Positions 48,801 through 51,967 of a stretch of DNA of 64,000 nt are shown here, piece after piece. The DNA comes from Epiperipatus broadwayi. Lineage: Eukaryota; Onychophora; Udeonychophora; Euonychophora; Peripatidae. The position numbers were made by a program, and so were the translations under genes. Location of the stretch: NCBI GenBank assembly GCA_028023455.1, contig JAQFVV010012537.1, positions 372,001 to 436,000 on the forward strand. The letters run 5' to 3'. The notes below the pieces were generated by a model. The model ran no database searches and was not told the DNA's origin. It saw only the letters and a list, made by a program, of their open reading frames with translations. Numbering within the stretch: position 1 is the first letter of the stretch; each line of letters begins with the position of its first letter.

Positions 48801-49171
48801 ATACATCCCATGAATTTCAGCTTGCATCACCAGTTTTAATTAACTGTTGTTTAGTTATATTGTAGCTGAAATTTATCTACATTATTAAACAAACTTTTTT
48901 TGTTATATTTCAATGTTTTCATCTAGAAGTTTGTAAAAATCTTTAAACATGATGACATCAACAATATATACTTATATAAAACAAACAGACATATTTGTAT
49001 TTGTAAAAAATATTTTCAATCTATAGTTTTATTGATAAAAAATAAACAACTATTTAAAAAGTCATGTTTTTCCTGTTAAAATGCCATATTAACAAAAGCA
49101 CAGTACTTACTTGATGTAGAATTATATTCAGGAATACTTGGCACTTTTGTTTTTTCACGCCCAGCTTTTAG
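748..49171 (-). CDS. NBAS: NBAS gene, N-terminal portion (11 exons, partial at both ends)
   Basis: Neuroblastoma-amplified sequence, the large subunit of the NBAS-RINT1-ZW10 tethering complex at the ER, which captures Golgi-derived COPI vesicles with syntaxin-18 SNAREs; the human protein is also linked to nonsense-mediated decay (family knowledge). Seen here: eleven minus-strand exons with GT donors and AG acceptors whose phases agree at all ten junctions, giving about 353 codons without a stop. The order of conserved blocks matches the human N-terminal beta-propeller region: LQDQLIEIRSAKDEF, QWRKLAWSPDGTILAC, LLVINYAGILKNYYIS, NGITAAIFHPTHNLLIIGG, ITAWRLLS, then MSLSPDGGLLSTLHYSG. Introns are 121 bp to about 10.2 kb and full of transposons. 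The human protein is about 2,370 residues, so only the first sixth is here. The first coding exon, with the ATG, is not located and may lie outside the window. Recognition is from remembered family sequence; no search was run. Confidence 0.92.
815..3390. other. NBAS intron, no further feature recognised
   Basis: AT-rich intronic DNA with poly-A/T runs. Both strands were read for splice-bounded coding blocks and transposon motifs; nothing convincing was seen. Confidence 0.5.
3395..3665 (+). mobile_element. LINE endonuclease (APE/EEP) fragment, decayed
   Basis: Plus-strand frame from about 3400 reads KELKKQLSNVK, NIIELCEVRK, then EKTTDLRSEHLLL, the pattern of the N-terminal endonuclease of RTE-like LINEs ('..DI.GL.EVRW.G...TTD.GH.L.YSG'). 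After a frameshift NRIASLLIQL near 3625 matches the later 'RI..L.I.L' strand. Stops and shifts mean a dead fragment. It lies antisense in an NBAS intron; a related fragment is at 47390. Confidence 0.55.
4211..6130 (+). mobile_element. Long LTR-like repeat, copy 1, with PBS-like end
   Basis: Colinear with 23800-25830: shared landmarks include GGTCAGATAGGAGAG, CATCATCATC..TGACATAATGTCCA, TGGATCCGAAAGTT, TATTGCGGACCACAG, CTTACGTATCTGCCTACTA. It begins with a perfect palindrome TGTAACGG-7 bp-CCGTTACA (4211-4233), a common start for metazoan Ty3/gypsy LTRs, and ends at GTGGCACCCTG (6077 on), like a tRNA primer-binding site; copy 2 has TGGCGCCCTG there. No coding region follows. Short open frames inside (4775, 5439, 5960) are treated as chance. 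Confidence 0.6.
6131..7640. other. NBAS intron, AT-rich, no clear feature
   Basis: Very AT-rich with TATATA/ACATAC simple sequence near 6440-6600. 6900-7640 may be the degraded upstream part of the LINE that follows, but no motif is clear enough to call. Confidence 0.4.
7825..8400 (+). mobile_element. L1/Tx1-like LINE reverse transcriptase fragment
   Basis: One frame from 7825 to 8139, broken by four stops, reads CHFQFDIKIFTKII (cf. 'iSLLN.DYKI.TK.L') and later EIAFEHVSISTMSKAL, LGSGYCHILKMFIKIHQQCV, matching the RT block 'D.EKAFD.V...L...L..FG..FI..I...Y....S.V'. Downstream, near 8190 and 8345, FVVWNGMQGNKMELS and GDDTD echo 'RG.RQG.PLS' and the catalytic ADDT. Dead copy antisense to NBAS, ending about 300 bp before the exon at 8699. 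Confidence 0.5.
8699..8827 (-). CDS. NBAS: NBAS exon, WD-like repeat
   Basis: 129 nt (43 codons, phase 0 both ends) between acceptor TTATTAG and donor GTATGC. It reads DGIYKMSLSPDGGLLSTLHY then SGKLTIWDIPSLRKRQIW, nearly colinear with human 'DGIFKMSLSPDGMLLAAIHF' and 'SGKLSIWAIPSLKQQGEW'. This is the clearest WD-type repeat in the window. Confidence 0.96.
8828..10610. other. NBAS intron, no feature recognised
   Basis: Between two exons. No transposon motif or extra exon seen; the phase-0 borders of both neighbours mean none is required. Confidence 0.5.
10611..10676 (-). CDS. NBAS: NBAS exon (66 nt)
   Basis: 22 codons in phase 0 at both ends, bounded by acceptor TTCCAAG and donor GTAATC. It reads MSRRGLLRKLTNLRLSGSRN, a basic linker corresponding to human 'KTLGLLRMLSVKFYSRQGQ', conserved mainly at GLLR.L. 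It is short and weakly conserved, but phase and order fit exactly between its neighbours. Confidence 0.85.
10842..10930 (-). mobile_element. tRNA-derived SINE copy
   Basis: On the minus strand: ATGATAGAGTGAAGACTAGA (box A-like), CAAGGTCCTTGGATCATGAT (box B region) and a 3' segment TTACGAACTTCTGAGCAA shared with copies at 38145, 52635 and 52765. Typical family order: tRNA head, 'CCTTGGATC', CTGGCACTT-type middle, ATGAACTCCCGAGC tail. Confidence 0.55.
11199..12075 (-). mobile_element. RTE-type LINE, C-terminal half of reverse transcriptase
   Basis: Minus strand from about 12075 reads EKGVRQGDSISPKLFTAMLQ (RT motif 4), then HLR-type GIKVNRDYLCYLDFAYDVVV, where the catalytic FADD is FAYD, so it is inactive. 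Then LQEILQELSDESKKTGVKVH, KKTKVMFNG, a frameshifted YLG-type block (QIITTDGSIMNEINHRIKLG) and the C-terminal RWMAEIKCPGVMWRKE..NLEKLF. The 3' end is a short (GAT)n tail (11210-11230), usual in this clade. Probably inserted in the NBAS sense direction and decayed. Confidence 0.85.
12739..13170 (-). mobile_element. Second RTE LINE 3' end, truncated
   Basis: Minus-strand frame RWINEIRKCAGVLWRRKARN then WIKLESLSFCRE is the C-terminal signature of the element at 11199, and the DNA is colinear with it (CTCTACAG..TCCACAACACCCC..CATCTCACATGGTC). Homology stops abruptly near 13170, exactly where a TG-starting LTR-like sequence begins, suggesting interruption by the next element. Confidence 0.75.
13171..14449 (+). 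mobile_element. Putative 5' LTR of a Ty3/gypsy-like element
   Basis: Start inferred from the break in the RTE copy (..AGGTAG|TGTTAAATTT), end from a primer-binding-like TGGCGCCCTGGTGTAGG at 14453. A TATA-like TATAAAAGG lies near 14300, about 150 bp before the end. U3 contains a ~200-bp tandem duplication (13541-13980). The terminal CA is not intact, so the exact edge is uncertain. Confidence 0.55.
13541..13980 (+). repeat. ~200-240 bp tandem duplication within LTR
   Basis: Two near-identical units start with TCTCAAGCATAGAAGTT (13541 and 13782) and run through CTGGATTTAA, ATTCACATCCCCAAATAATA, TTCACCTGAGTTTGAATGCA and TTAAGCTTA.CAAAACGTTTTC. They differ at few sites apart from T-run length, so the duplication is recent relative to the LINE remnants around. 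Confidence 0.85.
14453..14469 (+). promoter_or_regulatory. Primer-binding-site-like motif
   Basis: TGGCGCCCTGGTGTAGG begins with TGG, complementary to a tRNA CCA end, in the position expected just after a 5' LTR. Similar motifs follow the two long repeats (6077, 25795). Confidence 0.55.
15041..15909 (+). pseudogene. Gag-like remnant of LTR element, 5' part
   Basis: Starts at ATG 15041 (MDNGVEEKESEDVDASIPVK..), stops at 15196, and continues in shifted frames with a predicted coiled-coil stretch (MMAQIQRNAQELRTEMTGA), then open frames at 15414-15647 and 15676-15909 rich in E, K, T and Q. Position after an LTR and PBS, acidic/coiled-coil composition and lack of any pol motif suggest a decayed Gag. 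No zinc knuckle was seen. A solo LTR interrupts it at 15905. Confidence 0.5.
15905..16511 (+). mobile_element. Solo LTR (607 bp) with 5-bp target duplication
   Basis: Begins TGTAGTGTTTG and ends GGATATTACA, giving TGTA...TACA termini, and is flanked on both sides by AAACC (15900-15904 and 16512-16516). Removing the element and one AAACC leaves the surrounding gag-like frame open across the joint, independent support for the borders. Inside are an ATTGG motif (16092), a GC-richer R/U5-like part and a minisatellite. A 5-bp duplication fits Ty3/gypsy or Bel-Pao integration. No PBS follows, as expected of a recombined solo LTR. Confidence 0.88.
16185..16420 (+). repeat. ~28-32 bp minisatellite inside solo LTR
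   Basis: About seven imperfect units of the pattern TTGCAGACCA..CATTGGAGAG(C/T)(A/T)TCG. The core GCAGACCA occurs at about 16222, 16264, 16291, 16330, 16356 and 16386, each followed by TTGGAGAG. The open frames on both strands here are by-products of the array. Confidence 0.85.
16512..17389 (+). pseudogene. Retroelement ORF remnant after solo LTR (function unknown)
   Basis: The interrupted gag-like frame resumes at 16512 and stops at 16620. Two further frames follow: 16650-17015 (DVLWRSDEGLIKTSKLKLMY, ICEDADWPPDTKIRGVDRSL, YDQNKIDEKLNSLDTGSK) and 17051-17389 (YILVRDPERHIYNPGGHHFE). They are GC-richer than the surroundings and protein-like in composition. No RT, protease, RNase H or integrase signature is visible, so they may be Gag C-terminus, an accessory protein or unrelated captured sequence. 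Confidence 0.4.
17485..17575 (-). mobile_element. tRNA-derived SINE head
   Basis: On the minus strand a perfect B box GGGTTCAAATCCCATACC with a stem-forming flank follows an A-box-like TAGCTTGCCTAATGCTTGAG about 45 bases upstream. No matching acceptor stem, so a SINE or tRNA relic rather than a working tRNA. Confidence 0.5.
17576..20468. other. NBAS intron, mostly featureless
   Basis: AT-rich. Two GC-richer patches (18145-18260 and 18370-18570) hold unrecognised sequence without a sustained frame. Otherwise simple repeats only. Confidence 0.4.
20469..20669 (-). other. Coding-like open frame of unknown identity
   Basis: A 66-codon minus-strand frame in GC-richer sequence (VPRVRPSTRYTSQGQLQTST, FDDISNAFFLIPAQLRSRFA) 163 bp from an NBAS exon on the same strand. 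It is not in the known NBAS order, and the flanking exons (phase 0) do not need it. Possibilities: a transposon or processed-gene scrap, or a taxon-specific alternative exon. Confidence 0.25.
20832..21075 (-). CDS. NBAS: NBAS exon, largest visible (propeller core)
   Basis: 244 nt between acceptor TATAG and donor GTAAAT; one incoming base then 81 codons, ending in phase 0. Conserved blocks are HSFSFEEQYPNGITAAIFHP, HNLLIIGGSC and GITAWRLLSDFPHYK, matching human 'HCFSFSSHYPHGINTAIYHP', 'LLLVGGC' and 'GLSAWRVLSGSPYYK'. A hAT-type MITE lies 122 bp on the acceptor side, in the intron. Confidence 0.96.
21198..21652. mobile_element. Non-autonomous hAT element (MITE)
   Basis: Ends CAAAGGTCAGCAA at the left and, on the opposite strand, CAGGGGTCAGCAAG at the right. 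Flanks CTCTATAT (21190-21197) and CTCTATAC (21653-21660) are an 8-bp duplication with one mismatch, the hAT hallmark. The AGGTCAGCAAACTTTTT start is typical of Charlie/ZBED-like hAT families. The interior is AT-rich and non-coding. It lies 122 bp from the acceptor of the 20832 exon. Confidence 0.85.
21661..22885. other. NBAS intron, no feature recognised
   Basis: AT-rich; no coding or transposon motif seen. Confidence 0.45.
22890..23790 (+). mobile_element. LINE endonuclease domain fragment, decayed
   Basis: One frame reads GGWNAVEKQEKNDKRIDYTL (cf. 'GDWNA.VG..'), ISFCKEIIMII, then FPLNYILNQKKFRSNIRIYL and the diagnostic TDGYSDHNLVG (SDHNLV is the APE catalytic SDH block), followed by RLSFIKLRKSE. 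The rest has stops and shifts but keeps the spacing of 'craniofacial development protein 2-like' LINE ORFs. Probably the 5' half of the LINE whose RT part is at 25965-27065. Confidence 0.75.
23800..25830 (+). mobile_element. Long LTR-like repeat, copy 2, with PBS-like end
   Basis: Colinear with 4211-6130 over nearly its whole length, roughly 80-85% alike by eye, with many small indels. It ends at TGGCGCCCTGTAGTGCAG (25794 on), a better primer-binding match than copy 1. The TGTAACGG palindrome that opens copy 1 is not recognisable here. It lies between two halves of a LINE reading the same way, suggesting insertion into that LINE. Confidence 0.6.
25965..27065 (+). mobile_element. LINE reverse transcriptase fragment, RT to C-terminus
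   Basis: ICFIDLEKSYNKVNRI near 25990 is RT motif 'FIDLEKAYD.V.R'. After a SINE insertion the later RT/C-terminal region follows in shifting frames: NKDRKLFYNSMKLN, ILYGEGC (cf. 'LLYG.ETW'), then EQRSFIDNIMRREWQWIRYL (cf. 'SLL..I..R..NWIGHIL') and KGRRKKKLTDDY ('GRRRKQ.LDDL'). Clearly the 3' half of a dead LINE, ending 68 bp before an NBAS exon and antisense to it. Confidence 0.75.
26138..26265 (+). mobile_element. tRNA-derived SINE inserted in LINE
   Basis: GCGTTGTTTGATATAGTGGT (A box), CCTTGGATCAATTTCAGTTC (B-box region), TGGCACTTACAGCAC, then ACTTATAAACTCTCAA, the tail shared with the minus-strand copies. It splits the RT sequence of the LINE, so it is younger. It is the only full plus-strand member seen. 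Confidence 0.65.
27133..27189 (-). CDS. NBAS: NBAS exon (57 nt)
   Basis: Bounded by acceptor TTTTTAG and donor GTATGT. It reads LAQLLVINYAGILKNYYI, matching human 'SAELLVINYRGELRSYLV'. One base in, two bases out; both partial codons close correctly (Trp before, Ser after). It lies just past the 3' end of a LINE fragment inserted in the adjoining intron. Confidence 0.94.
27190..28512. other. NBAS intron, no feature recognised
   Basis: AT-rich; a C9 homopolymer at 27586 is the only oddity. Confidence 0.45.
28513..28625 (-). mobile_element. tRNA-derived SINE copy, diverged
   Basis: On the minus strand AAAGATCCTTAGATCAAAGT, CTGTCATTTTCACGACTTGA and the tail ACATGAACTCCCAAGTG align with the copy at 10842. 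Confidence 0.5.
28626..29767. other. NBAS intron, no feature recognised
   Basis: AT-rich sequence without coding blocks or recognisable repeats. Confidence 0.45.
29768..29856 (-). CDS. NBAS: NBAS exon, WD-like repeat
   Basis: 89 nt between acceptor TTTTTAG and donor GTAAGT, phase 0 in, two bases out. It contains GGDLRQAVSALLFTNYKAND, equivalent to human 'GDLSYAIAGLIFLEYKASAQ'. The terminal TG joins G of the next exon to make Trp, conserved in the family (AQW.AELLVINY). Confidence 0.94.
29978..30111 (-). CDS. NBAS: NBAS exon, WD-like repeat
   Basis: 134 nt between acceptor TTTTAAG and donor GTAAGT. Two bases finish a Val codon, then 44 codons include NQWRKLAWSPDGTILAC and GNVEMFDLQGNLLFTID, a clear WD-type strand pair corresponding to human 'PQWRRVAWS.DCTLLAYA' and 'GTVRVFDLMGSELFVI'. 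It ends in phase 0. The next intron is only 121 bp, by far the shortest in the gene here. Confidence 0.95.
30166..30328. mobile_element. Hairpin MITE, 163 bp
   Basis: Long terminal inverted repeats: AATGAAAATAATTATTAGAT then CACGT at the left, and the exact reverse complement ending 30328. Pairing continues imperfectly inward (ACTAATAT / AGTAATAT). No coding. Target duplication unclear. It sits 54 bp from the acceptor of the exon at 29978-30111. Confidence 0.75.
30329..31905. other. NBAS intron, no feature recognised
   Basis: AT-rich with several A-runs; nothing supported. Confidence 0.4.
31911..32659. mobile_element. Large foldback: ~270-bp inverted arms
   Basis: Left arm 31911-32171 (TAATTGCTCAACAAGCTTTG .. 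GGGGCTGAGAGATCTTCAGC) is repeated in reverse complement at 32383-32659. The spacer contains a further partial copy of the arm end (32310-32375: ATTGCTCAACAAACTTTGTG). Arms share AACCAATGGTTTCATGCTTT and TTAGATC/GATCTAA landmarks with some divergence. Non-coding. A single related unit is at 49678-49880. Confidence 0.85.
32660..34680. other. NBAS intron, no feature recognised
   Basis: AT-rich. 32990-33200 is slightly GC-richer but unrecognised. Confidence 0.4.
34681..35465. repeat. Three-unit foldback cluster (~240-bp units)
   Basis: Unit 1 (34685-34930) starts CACACATGCACAATAAAATA and runs through ATCAATAAATGTTTTAAAAC and TATTCTTTAAATAAA. Unit 2 (about 34955-35185) is its diverged reverse complement; unit 3 (about 35220-35465) repeats unit 2's orientation and ends with the reverse complement of unit 1's start (TATTTTATAGTGCATGTGTG). 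So the block can fold in more than one way. Non-coding. Confidence 0.75.
35680..35800 (-). mobile_element. tRNA-derived SINE copy
   Basis: Minus strand: ACAATGGTAGAGTGTCAGAT (clear A box), TTCCTTGAATCAATTTCAAT (B-box region), then CAAACTTCTTATGGACTCAT, the family tail. Confidence 0.6.
35801..38140. other. NBAS intron, no feature recognised
   Basis: AT-rich; both strands read without finding coding or transposon signal. Confidence 0.4.
38145..38245 (-). mobile_element. tRNA-derived SINE copy
   Basis: Minus strand: TACATAGAGTGGCAGACTCG (A box), TGGCTCCAACTCTTGTTTCT, then CTTTTTATGAACTCCCGAGC, the best-preserved example of the family tail. Confidence 0.6.
38246..39919. other. NBAS intron, no feature recognised
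   Basis: AT-rich with poly-T runs; nothing supported. Confidence 0.4.
39920..39963 (-). CDS. NBAS: NBAS exon (44 nt)
   Basis: Microexon bounded by acceptor TTAACAG and donor GTAATT. It reads SAKDEFASLIGKCT, matching human 'SARDDFTSIIGKC'. The incoming base completes Arg of the EIRSA motif and the outgoing G completes a Val codon with the next exon. Its acceptor follows a long pyrimidine tract on the minus strand. Confidence 0.92.
40131..40445 (+). pseudogene. hAT transposase C-terminal (dimerisation) domain remnant
   Basis: A 104-codon frame reads AIPETFNLLKKLEITTLSIF then SSTYACESLLSETNLIKDSL and RNRMTDESSSASTLL, the conserved hAT end 'YP.L.KLA.KILS.FGSTY.CE..FS.MN.IKS..R.RLTDE.L'. It fits the ZBED5/GTF2IRD2-like subgroup. 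The rest of the transposase is missing. A ten-codon stretch TKYELD is partly duplicated near the end. Downstream, AAAAAGGTTTGCCAC (about 40730-40744) looks like the right terminal repeat. Antisense inside an NBAS intron. Confidence 0.85.
40446..41568. other. hAT 3' end and NBAS intron
   Basis: 40446-40750 is probably hAT 3' sequence ending in GGTTTGCCACGAATG. Beyond that, AT-rich intron without features. Confidence 0.4.
41569..41616 (-). CDS. NBAS: NBAS exon (48 nt, propeller blade 1)
   Basis: A small exon bounded by acceptor AATTTAG and donor GTAAAT. It reads NGKILAILQDQLIEI, almost the human 'SNGKLLAAVQDQCVEI' strand. It starts one base into a codon and ends two bases into an Arg codon, both matching the neighbours. 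Strong conservation makes this one of the most certain exons. Confidence 0.93.
41862..41892 (+). mobile_element. Truncated tRNA-like A box (SINE head)
   Basis: TTGCTCAGTTGGTTAGAGCA is a near-consensus tRNA D-arm/A box, but no B box follows, so this is a fragment. Confidence 0.4.
41893..43676. other. NBAS intron, no feature recognised
   Basis: AT-rich; nothing supported. Confidence 0.4.
43677..43790 (+). mobile_element. tRNA-like SINE, diverged
   Basis: TCCTGGTTGGTTAAAGCATC resembles an A box and ATATTCAATTCCCATAG a decayed B box about 45 bp later. A T-rich, AGGGTAGC-containing tail follows. Confidence 0.4.
43791..44994. other. NBAS intron, no feature recognised
   Basis: AT-rich; nothing supported. 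Confidence 0.4.
44995..45115 (-). CDS. NBAS: NBAS exon, start of beta-propeller
   Basis: 121 nt between acceptor TTTTAAG and donor GTATGA; two bases complete a split codon, then 39 codons plus two bases. The frame includes YLPSDLVKLMSSHMAWQFAL, which corresponds to the human block around 'LLPDGLVRLVNKQINWHLVL' at the entry to the WD-like repeats. The final AA joins the next exon to give Asn in the GNNGK strand. No stop in frame. Confidence 0.88.
45116..47385. other. NBAS intron, no feature recognised
   Basis: AT-rich. Short open frames at 45920 and 46424 have no recognisable content. Confidence 0.4.
47390..47600 (+). mobile_element. LINE endonuclease fragment, second copy of the 3.4-kb type
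   Basis: In shifting frames: DKETTDLKNGHILY (cf. 'TTD.GH.L.YSG'), then TNGVGFNINNNIIENYGVLD followed by RVAKLVISIN, the 'GVGF.I.K.I...V....RI..L.I' block of RTE-like LINE endonucleases. Stops and shifts show it is dead. Antisense to NBAS. Confidence 0.6.
48468..48590. mobile_element. Short foldback element
   Basis: TAAAATCAGACAACACTCAG.. at the left and, reversed, TAAAATCAGAGAACAATTAG.. at the right, continuing as TCAATCTCA/TCAATCCCA: about 29 bp of inverted termini around a 65-bp middle. TA-starting termini would suit a TA-target family, but no clear target duplication was seen. Confidence 0.6.
49111..49171 (-). CDS. NBAS: NBAS exon, first visible (N-terminal linker)
   Basis: Acceptor ..TTAATAG and donor GTAAGT bound 61 nt, read in phase 0 as 20 residues plus one base. 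The peptide contains AGREKTKVPSIPEYNSTS, a low-conservation linker before the propeller. The leftover base joins the next exon to complete an Asn codon. It is the least conserved exon, so assignment rests on splice sites, the open frame and phase agreement with the next exon. The upstream exon with the start codon was not found. Confidence 0.72.
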
Positions 49172-49670
49172 CTATTAATAATAAAAATATAAACATAAAC
49201 AATATTTTTGATTTTTTATAAATAAAATTTTTTAAAAAATATTCAATAATCACTCAAGCCTTCATCACCATACAAGCAAAAGATAGATTCAATGTAAAAA
49301 TAATTGTTCATATATAAAAAATTCAATAAAATTGTTCTTTCCCTTTTTTTCTTTTTAAAAACTTTATTTTCATGAATCCATATGTACTTTAATAAATAAT
49401 ACACATTTCCAATGTTTTGACTATTTCCTTATAGTGATTATCAAGGATCTACAAATATATATATACCTATACATTATTATTATAAATATATAATTTTTAA
49501 TTCGTAATATAATAATATTTCTTTAGCATCTACACATATTTCTTTTCATTATGTACATTTTATTATAAGTTAAAAATTACATAATTTTTTATTTTATTTT
49601 TTGCTATTACAGCTTTGATGATTTTATATTGCTAAAGCTATTAATATATATGGTGTATCTGAACTTAGTT
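49172..49670. other. Non-coding upstream of the first visible NBAS exon
   Basis: AT-rich; no exon with the expected N-terminal block was found. Confidence 0.4.
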
Positions 49671-49677
49671 CAGTCAC

Positions 49678-49880
49678 ATATGGCTATTTGAGTTAGATAG
49701 CTGGATTGGAAGATATATGGATGTCTGACAATTTCAGATTCTCTACTCAATAGTTATACATTAGATAAAGTGCTCTAGTATTTTTAATCTAATGATTGAA
49801 TATCCTGGCACCTCAATGATGATGCCAGAAGCAGAAACTGGTCTGGGATTGAGGATATTCTCAAAGCTTGTTAAAAGCTT
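49678..49880. repeat. Single unit of the 31.9-kb foldback arm family
   Basis: GGCTATTTGAGTTAGATAGC, ATTTCAGATTCTCTACTCAA, TATTTTTAATCTA, GGCACCTCAATGATGATGCC and CTCAAAGCTTGTT occur in the same order and orientation as the arm at 32383-32659, with substantial divergence. Confidence 0.65.
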
Positions 49881-50339
49881 ATTTTGCAAGCTTTATATTG
49901 TACCGAGATATATCAGGAAGGAGTGTGCTTTCTTCGGAGGTACACATAATTTTAAAAAATAATATAAATTGATAAACGATTTGTGTAAATATTAAAAAAA
50001 ATAAAAGATCTCGTAGGGTAAAATAAGAATAAAGATTTTTTTTTCTCCTAGACAGGTTATCGTTAAAAGCATAAAATAAATAGTTTTATAATATATAATT
50101 TTGAATCGTATTTAAATAAAACCTAAAGAATTAAAAAATTGATTTAACTAAATTTGATTTAATTAAAATTTGATTTAACTAAATTGAAATTCGATTTAAG
50201 ATTGCTTTAAGAAAAAAAAAAAGAAAAAGCAAGGTGGAATTCGTTTTGTCTTATAATCATAATAAAAAAGAAACAATATATGTAATTAAAGGAATGTAGT
50301 GAACAATGGGAGCTAATGACAAACATAAGAAATTTCCAT

Positions 50340-50450
50340 TAAACGGCTAATTAGTGAAAATAACTTTAACAAAGAAATTGAAAATAACTTTAACAAAGGA
50401 ATTGAAATAACTATAACAAAGAAAGTGAAATAAAGAAATTGAAATTAGCG
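50340..50450 (+). repeat. Short tandem repeat (~27 bp)
   Basis: Units of the type AAATAACTTTAACAAAG(A/G)AATTG are repeated three to four times, decaying to the right. A similar simple array of TTTGATTTAA(C/T) lies at 50145-50200. Confidence 0.6.
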
Positions 50451-50489
50451 CAGAGAAAGATTCTAAAATTGATTTTTAAGTAGGCGGAG

Positions 50490-50770
50490 TATATTTTGTT
50501 GATTATTGTAGCTGAGCTAGCGGGAGCGGGTACTAGATCCTATTGGTCAAGCAGACTTGTCGACAAGGTCGGCTGGCGCCCATAGGATTTTTTCCTTTAA
50601 ATAAATAAAAAGTTTGATTGGCTAATATGTAGTCTAGTAAACGAGTATAAATGTTATTGGCAAGTGTTTTCCAATGATATTGATTACTCTACTCGAAGTA
50701 CTGACAGCCCTGTGATAGGATTTTGTGTAAGAGGGAGGTACAAAATTCTGATCGAGTCGTTATTATAAAA
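50490..50770. promoter_or_regulatory. CpG-richer promoter- or LTR-like stretch
   Basis: Several CpGs in a CpG-poor window, three ATTGG motifs (50542, 50617, 50656; CCAAT boxes read on the minus strand) and a plus-strand GAGTATAAATG. It could be the NBAS promoter region, as it lies 1.4 kb upstream of the first visible exon, or the U3 of an LTR: ATTGGTC plus TATAAA also occur in the other LTRs here, and CTGGCGCCC at 50573 resembles a primer-binding site. Not resolved. Confidence 0.3.
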
Positions 50771-50988
50771 AATTAAAACATTGTTATTGATTTATATAAA
50801 TGATGTTTTTATAAAATTTACGAACGACGGTAAAGAGGGTTTAGGTATAATATATAACATATATATATTTGTAAATCTTTGATAATGACAACAAGGAAGT
50901 AGTTGAAACATTGGAAACATGCATAATAATGTACAATGTAAATAGCAAATTGGAAAAAAATAAATATCTTTATGCTGTTCTTTCATAA

Positions 50989-51197
50989 AATAATCAGAAA
51001 ATAGTAAATTCTTACAACAGCTATATAAATATCAAATTTTTTATATAAATAAAAAGCCTTTTTTCAGCACCTGATTTGGTGCCCTTATTAACATTTGAAA
51101 ACAGCACCAAATCAAGGGCTGAAAAAGGCTTTTTATGTATATAAAAAAATTTGATATTTATATAGCTGTTATAAGAATTTATTATTTTCTGATTATT
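50989..51197. mobile_element. Near-perfect 209-bp palindromic hairpin
   Basis: AATAATCAGAAAATA.TAAATT through AAAAAGCCTTTTTTCAGC to GGTGC is mirrored to 51197 with few mismatches; arms about 93 bp around a ~20-bp loop. The inner GCACC/GGTGC boundary is GC-rich. Typical of hairpin MITEs or of bidirectional terminator-like sequence; no target duplication is clear. Confidence 0.75.
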
Positions 51198-51641
51198 AAT
51201 GTTAATAGCATATATTTATTACAATTGATAATTAGAAATACGATATCAGTTTTATTTTCTAATAGAAATAAATATTCATAAAATGAGCAATCATCTTCAC
51301 CCTACTCTAGAAAGATATCTACTGAAAATTTGAATTAATCAAAGGATCTCAGATAATACAATGTTATAGAATTACTATTTCCAGACCGATTTGTTTTTTT
51401 TTTTTTTTTGCCTTTATCAATGAAGATTAGTTTTCAAAGCAAGAATTAATTCACTTATGCAGCCATTTTTTAATCTGTTATAGCGAATATCTTAAAATTA
51501 AAAAAAAAATCTAAGGTTTGAACCCAACAAACTCACTCACATAGTTATATAAATCTGACACCAAGATAGTTTCTATATATTTTAAAGACCTCAGTTTTAT
51601 AATAAGGGCATGGCTCCTTTTTACTTTTAGTTAGAAAGATT

Positions 51642-51959
51642 GGTACTCTAACCCAACCTGCTATGTGGCCGCTAGAGGCGCTGTTTCTGTGTTCGCACAC
51701 AGAACATACAGGGTAGGGGCCTCGAAAGCAGATGATGCCTTTTCCTGCCGCTAGGTGGCGCTGTTCACTATGCGTACGCACAGGAACCTTCCACAAGCTA
51801 GCTGGCAGCTTACATAGTCTGCTAGCAAGAACCTAGGTGGCGCCACCTAGCTGCAGGAAAAAGCGTCATCTGCTTTCGAGGCCCATACCCTGTATGTTCT
51901 GTGTGCGAACACAGAAACAGCGCCTCTAGCGGCCACATAGCAGGTCGGGTTAGAGTACC
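51642..51959. mobile_element. Foldback DNA element with perfect 8-bp target duplication
   Basis: Inverted arms of about 120 bp, roughly 95% alike, start GGTACTCTAACCC and share GGCCGCTAGAGGCGCTG, TGTTCGCACACAGAACATAC and GGCCTCGAAAGCAGATGA. The middle has GGTGGCGCCACC. Flanks are identical: GAAAGATT at 51634-51641 and 51960-51967. GC-rich compared with the surroundings. An 8-bp duplication fits hAT or P-type integration. A diverged relative is at 285-626. Confidence 0.9.
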
Positions 51960-51967
51960 GAAAGATT

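Noticed and set aside
51545-51796. Minus-strand open frame with a cysteine-rich middle
   Set aside because: It spans the edge and one arm of the foldback element, so it is not a gene.
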